25,568 nucleotides of DNA from contig JAEWEV010000017.1 of the NCBI GenBank assembly GCA_023389155.1, positions 1-25,568 on the forward strand. The letters run 5' to 3'. The DNA is from Pseudomonadota bacterium (GTDB taxonomy: Bacteria > Pseudomonadota > Gammaproteobacteria > Burkholderiales > Burkholderiaceae_B). The position numbers and the translations under genes were made by a program. Position 1 is the stretch's first letter. Each line of letters starts with the position of its first letter. Shown one piece after another: positions 22,282 to 25,568 of this stretch. The notes under the pieces were generated by a model. It had not been told where the DNA came from, did no database searches, and saw only the letters and a list, made by a program, of their open reading frames with translations.

Positions 22282-23343
22282 ATGAAAAGTAAAATAATCA
22301 GAAAGGCCCTGTTGCACACGGCTTTGATCGGATGCCTGGGAATGGTGTCAGCTGGTGCCCACGCGGCCGATAGCCTGACGGTGGTCTCCTTTGGTGGCGA
22401 CAATAAAACCGCGCAGGAAAAAGCCTATTACGGCCCGTATGAAAAGGAAACCGGCACAAAAATTACCGCTGCCGAATATAACGGCGAGCAGGCCAAGATC
22501 AAGGCCATGGTCGATACCAATAGTGTCAGCTGGGATGCGGTTGAGGTGGAAAGCCCGGAACTGGTGCGCGGCTGTGAAGAAGGCCTGTTCGAGCCGATAG
22601 ACTGGAGCGTAATTGGCGACAGGGGCGATTTCATAGAAGCTGCCACCGACAAGGACTGTGGCGTAGGCATGTTCGTGTGGTCTGTGGTGCTTTCCTATAA
22701 CGGCGACAAATTTAGCGATGACGCACCAAAAACCTGGGCTGATTTCTGGGATGTGAAGAAATATCCGGGCAAGCGCGGACTGCGCAAGGGCGCCAAGTAC
22801 ACGCTGGAAATCGCACTGATGGCCGATGGCGTGCCACCCAAAGAGGTGTACAAGGTCCTGAGTACGCCTGAGGGCGTCGATCGCGCCTTTGCCAAGCTGG
22901 ACGAACTCAAGCCGAATATCCAGTGGTGGGAGTCGGGTGCCCAGCCTGCGCAGTATCTGGTCTCTGGCGATGTGGCCATGACCTCTGCCTATAACGGCAG
23001 GATTTCGCAGGCCGCCCGTGAAGGTAAAAACCTGAAAGTGGTCTGGGACGGCAGCGTTTACGATCTGGACTACTGGGCCATTCCAAAGGGCAATGCACGC
23101 AAGGACGACACCATGAAGTTCATCGCCTTCGCCAGCAAACCTGAAACCCAGAAGGTATACGCCGAAAATATCGCTTACGGGGCTGTCAATAAAAAGGCCA
23201 TTGACCTGATCGACAAGAAATATCTTGCCGATATGCCGACCGCGCCCGATAACGAAAAGAACGCGATCCCGCTGGATGTGGAGTTCTGGATCGACAACGG
23301 TGTTTCCCTGGAGCAGCGTTATAACGCCTGGGTCGCTAAATAA
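22282..23343 (+). CDS. potD: Periplasmic binding protein of polyamine-type ABC transporter
   Basis: This 353-residue extracellular solute-binding protein captures the substrate in the periplasm. A Sec signal (positive start, hydrophobic core, AGAHA at 24-28) predicts cleavage before Ala29. The mature part opens with the typical SLTVVSFGGDNKTAQEKAYY and contains WDAVEVES, a CGVGMFVWSVVLSYN segment, PKTWADFWDVKKYPGKRGLR and DLDYWAIPKGNA. Mature Cys98 and Cys126 are the obvious pair for a disulphide. GGAG lies 8 bases before the ATG. An in-frame upstream extension runs back into potA and is not real. It is 22 bases after the ATPase gene and its stop overlaps the permease start in TAATG. Substrate is inferred from the family: putrescine, spermidine or a similar amine. 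Confidence 0.9.
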   Translation: MKSKIIRKALLHTALIGCLGMVSAGAHAADSLTVVSFGGDNKTAQEKAYYGPYEKETGTKITAAEYNGEQAKIKAMVDTNSVSWDAVEVESPELVRGCEEGLFEPIDWSVIGDRGDFIEAATDKDCGVGMFVWSVVLSYNGDKFSDDAPKTWADFWDVKKYPGKRGLRKGAKYTLEIALMADGVPPKEVYKVLSTPEGVDRAFAKLDELKPNIQWWESGAQPAQYLVSGDVAMTSAYNGRISQAAREGKNLKVVWDGSVYDLDYWAIPKGNARKDDTMKFIAFASKPETQKVYAENIAYGAVNKKAIDLIDKKYLADMPTAPDNEKNAIPLDVEFWIDNGVSLEQRYNAWVAK

Positions 23344-24521
23344 TGTCAGGGGCACGCAAGGCGCTCTGGCTGGTCGTTCCGCTGCTGCTGTTTCTGCTGC
23401 TGACCTTCGTTGCGCCAATCGCTTCTTTTCTGGGCAAAAGCGTGGCCAATCCCGAAATGGTCACCACGCTGCCTGATACCACCAAAGCTTTGCAAAAGTG
23501 GGAAGCAGGCGCGCCGGTGACCGAAGAGATATACCGTGCCCTGGCAGACGATCTGGCCAGGGCGCGGGCCGAGCACGCCATGGGGCCGCTGATGCAGCGG
23601 CTCAATTTCGAACAGTCCGGGTTTCGTACTCTGATCGTCAAAACGGCGCGCAAGCTTCCGTTCAAGATTGATCCGCCCAGCTTCGAGAAAGCCTTTGAAG
23701 AGATCGACCCTCGCTGGTCGGACCAGGCTTACTGGGGCATTCTGAAGAACAATGCCCGGCCGCATACGCCGTACTACCTGCTCACGGCACTGGATTTGCG
23801 GCAGGCGCCCGATGGCAGTATCGGTGCTGCTCCGCCAGACCAGGGCATCTTCAAGGCCATTTATCTGCGCACCTTCTGGATGGCGGCGATTGTGACCCTC
23901 GTGGCGCTTATCCTGGCCTATCCGCTGGCGTATCTGCTGGCGCGCCTGCCGGCCAGATGGAGCAACTTGCTGATGATTCTGGTCCTGTTGCCATTCTGGA
24001 CATCGCTCCTGGTTCGTACCGCGGCATGGATCGTATTGCTGCAAAATGGCGGGCTGATCAATCGCCTGATGCTTCAGCTGGGGCTGATCGACGCTCCCGT
24101 GCAGCTGGTTTTCAATCGGCTTGGCGTCTATATCGCCATGGTGCACATCATGCTTCCCTTCATGATCCTGCCCCTTTACAGTGTGATGAAAGGCATCTCC
24201 CCCACCTACATGCGGGCGGCGGTCTCCCTGGGCTGTCATCCGCTGCGCAGTTTCTGGGCAGTGTACTTCCCCCAGACGCTGCCCGGCATCGGCGCAGGGT
24301 GTCTGCTGGTTTTCATTACGGCTATCGGATACTACATTACCCCGGCGCTACTGGGCGGACCAAAAGACCAGATGATCAGCTACTTCATTGCCTTTTATAC
24401 GAATGGCACGATCAACTGGGGGCTGGCGGGCGCGCTGGCGGCCATGCTGCTGGTGGCAACGCTTATTCTGTACGCGGTATACAGCCGGCTTAGCGGCTCC
24501 ACGCGTCTTGGAGTCGCTTAA
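23343..24521 (+). CDS. potB: ABC transporter permease, PotB-like, with long first periplasmic loop
   Basis: This 392-residue inner-membrane permease has one hydrophobic helix at about 8-27 and then roughly 145 mostly hydrophilic residues before the next helix at about 178. About five more helices follow in the standard permease core. The cytoplasmic EAA-type loop that docks on the ATPase is visible as MRAAVSLGCHPLRSFWAVYF. PotB proteins are usually near 280-290 residues, so the long periplasmic segment accounts for the extra length. The start codon shares one base with the binding-protein stop (TAATG), indicating coupling. It forms a heterodimer with the permease encoded immediately downstream. 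Confidence 0.88.
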   Translation: MSGARKALWLVVPLLLFLLLTFVAPIASFLGKSVANPEMVTTLPDTTKALQKWEAGAPVTEEIYRALADDLARARAEHAMGPLMQRLNFEQSGFRTLIVKTARKLPFKIDPPSFEKAFEEIDPRWSDQAYWGILKNNARPHTPYYLLTALDLRQAPDGSIGAAPPDQGIFKAIYLRTFWMAAIVTLVALILAYPLAYLLARLPARWSNLLMILVLLPFWTSLLVRTAAWIVLLQNGGLINRLMLQLGLIDAPVQLVFNRLGVYIAMVHIMLPFMILPLYSVMKGISPTYMRAAVSLGCHPLRSFWAVYFPQTLPGIGAGCLLVFITAIGYYITPALLGGPKDQMISYFIAFYTNGTINWGLAGALAAMLLVATLILYAVYSRLSGSTRLGVA

Positions 24522-25358
24522 ATGGCGCAGGCAAACACCATTCTTACCCCTTCCGAACGCATCTGGCGCGTCGTGCACTGGCTGCTGGCCCTGCTGGTGT
24601 TGGTTTTCCTGATCGTACCCGTGCTGGTCATCGTGCCGCTTTCGTTCAATGACAGTTCTTTTCTGGTCTATCCGCTTAGCGGATTTTCGCTGCGCTGGTA
24701 CGAGAATTTCTTCAGTTCGCCGGAATGGATGCTGGGGCTGAAAAATACCCTGATTGTGGCGCCGCTGGCCACGCTGATTGCCACCGTGCTGGGAACTGCT
24801 GCAGCCCTGGCCCTGTACCGCGCCCGTTTTCCGGGAAAAGGGCTACTGCTGGGCCTGCTGATTTCCCCCATGGTCGTGCCGGTTGTCATCCTGGGTGTGG
24901 CAGCCTATCTGTTCTTTGCGCCACTGGGTATGGCCAACAACCTGGGGCTGCTGGTAGTCATGCATGCCGTCCTGGGAGCGCCCTTTGTGCTGGTCACGGT
25001 GATGGCCACGCTGGAGGGTTACGATACCAATCTGAGCAGGGCAGGCGCCAGTCTGGGGGCGCCACCGCTGTATGTCTTTCGCCGGATTACCCTGCCGCTG
25101 ATCGCGCCGGGGGTCATTTCGGGGGCGTTGTTTGCCTTTGGCACCTCCTTTGACGAGGTGGTGATGACTCTGTTCATTGCCGGGCCAGATCAATACACAC
25201 TGCCGCGCGTCATGTTCAGTGGCATTCGCGAAAACCTGAACCCCACGATTGCCGCGGCGGCCACGCTGCTGATTTTGTTTTCAGTCGCCATGCTGCTAAC
25301 ACTTGAGTGGTTGCGTCGGCGGGCAGAAAAGCTGCGCATGGCCATCCCTCAAGCCTGA
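24522..25358 (+). CDS. potC: ABC transporter permease, PotC-like
   Basis: This 278-residue inner-membrane permease is the second half of the importer channel. About six hydrophobic helices are visible, the first at about 20-42. The EAA loop is SRAGASLGAPPLYVFRRITL, followed by PLIAPGVISGALFAFGTSFDEV, which is characteristic of PotC/PotI. Its ATG follows directly after the stop codon of the first permease with no gap, so translation is coupled. Usual length for the family is 260-290 residues. It is the last gene of the operon inside the window; no clear T-rich intrinsic terminator follows. Confidence 0.9.
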   Translation: MAQANTILTPSERIWRVVHWLLALLVLVFLIVPVLVIVPLSFNDSSFLVYPLSGFSLRWYENFFSSPEWMLGLKNTLIVAPLATLIATVLGTAAALALYRARFPGKGLLLGLLISPMVVPVVILGVAAYLFFAPLGMANNLGLLVVMHAVLGAPFVLVTVMATLEGYDTNLSRAGASLGAPPLYVFRRITLPLIAPGVISGALFAFGTSFDEVVMTLFIAGPDQYTLPRVMFSGIRENLNPTIAAAATLLILFSVAMLLTLEWLRRRAEKLRMAIPQA

Positions 25359-25427
25359 AAAATGCCGCAAAATGCAAAAAGTTGTTGTTTTTCAAGTGCT
25401 AATTGCCATTTTGCCCGGTATTTTTAC

Positions 25428-25456
25428 TTGCAACTGTAGTGCAGATAGGATATATT
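25428..25456 (+). promoter_or_regulatory. Sigma70-type promoter near right edge
   Basis: TTGCAA (25428-25433) and TATATT (25451-25456) are separated by exactly 17 bases. The predicted start near 25463 gives a transcript of at least 100 bases running out of the window. An 8-base inverted repeat, GCAAAATG (25368-25375) with CATTTTGC (25417-25410), lies just upstream and could be the end of the pot transcript or an operator. Confidence 0.6.
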
Positions 25457-25568
25457 AGAGGACTTCGTTCGTTTACGAGCGGGAAAACTATTTAAACAGA
25501 TTTCAACCCAGGGTGGCGCAAGCATACAACTTGTGGGCGCGGCCTGACGGGACCAAAACTGGTTATAT

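Noticed and set aside
22348..23418. 356-codon open frame on the minus strand
   Set aside because: It lies fully antisense to the binding-protein gene, which has a signal peptide, ribosome site and family motifs. The antisense translation resembles no family and has skewed composition.

Overview
The window reads as chromosomal DNA of a betaproteobacterium, most likely family Alcaligenaceae. An Advenella-like organism fits best. This is inferred from protein style, two tripartite tricarboxylate transporter (TTT) loci close together, and a membrane quinoprotein glucose dehydrogenase; no rRNA or other phylogenetic marker is present. The G+C content looks moderate, somewhat above 50%. There are 19 protein genes, nearly all full length and tightly packed. 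I see no tRNA, rRNA, CRISPR array, transposase or prophage gene.

Region 1 (1-9.1 kb) looks like sugar and sugar-acid metabolism. It begins with the C-terminal four-fifths of a TTT large membrane subunit (TctA), closed by a strong terminator. After a 416-base gap comes an SDR very like DHRS6/BDH2 and 2-keto-3-deoxy-L-fuconate dehydrogenase, divergent from an IclR-type regulator. A minus-strand operon follows, with an Ldh-family 2-hydroxyacid dehydrogenase, a hydroxypyruvate/2-oxo-tetronate isomerase-like protein and a YphB-like aldose 1-epimerase. Upstream of it on the same strand is a membrane-bound PQQ-dependent glucose dehydrogenase (gcd) with an unusual Ala/Thr/Ser/Pro-rich insertion.

Region 2 (9.5-16.8 kb) holds an NAD(P)-dependent aldehyde dehydrogenase with its own terminator, divergent from a complete TTT carboxylate uptake locus. 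That locus is tctD-tctE (response regulator and sensor kinase, ATGA overlap), then tctC (periplasmic binding protein), tctB and tctA (ATGA overlap). Two stem-loops lie between tctC and tctB, and a strong, probably bidirectional terminator ends the locus.

Region 3 (16.9-25.4 kb) looks like an amine or polyamine utilisation locus. A minus-strand pair encodes a gamma-glutamyltransferase-like Ntn hydrolase without a visible signal peptide and an N-formylglutamate amidohydrolase (HutG) family protein. Divergent from them are a class III omega-aminotransferase and a complete PotABCD-type ABC importer in the order ATPase, binding protein, permease, permease. The 186 bases between aminotransferase and ATPase contain three consecutive long inverted repeats. 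A good sigma70-type promoter near the right edge drives something beyond the window.

The most notable signals are: the triple inverted-repeat spacer in the polyamine operon; the pairing of a cytosolic GGT-like enzyme, a HutG-family enzyme, an aminotransferase and a polyamine importer; the Ldh/isomerase/epimerase operon with no kinase beside it; overlapping, mutually exclusive hairpins downstream of gcd; and helically phased CCTGAT repeats upstream of gcd. Functions are assigned by recognising families and motifs by eye. No database search was run, and substrate assignments are inferences.
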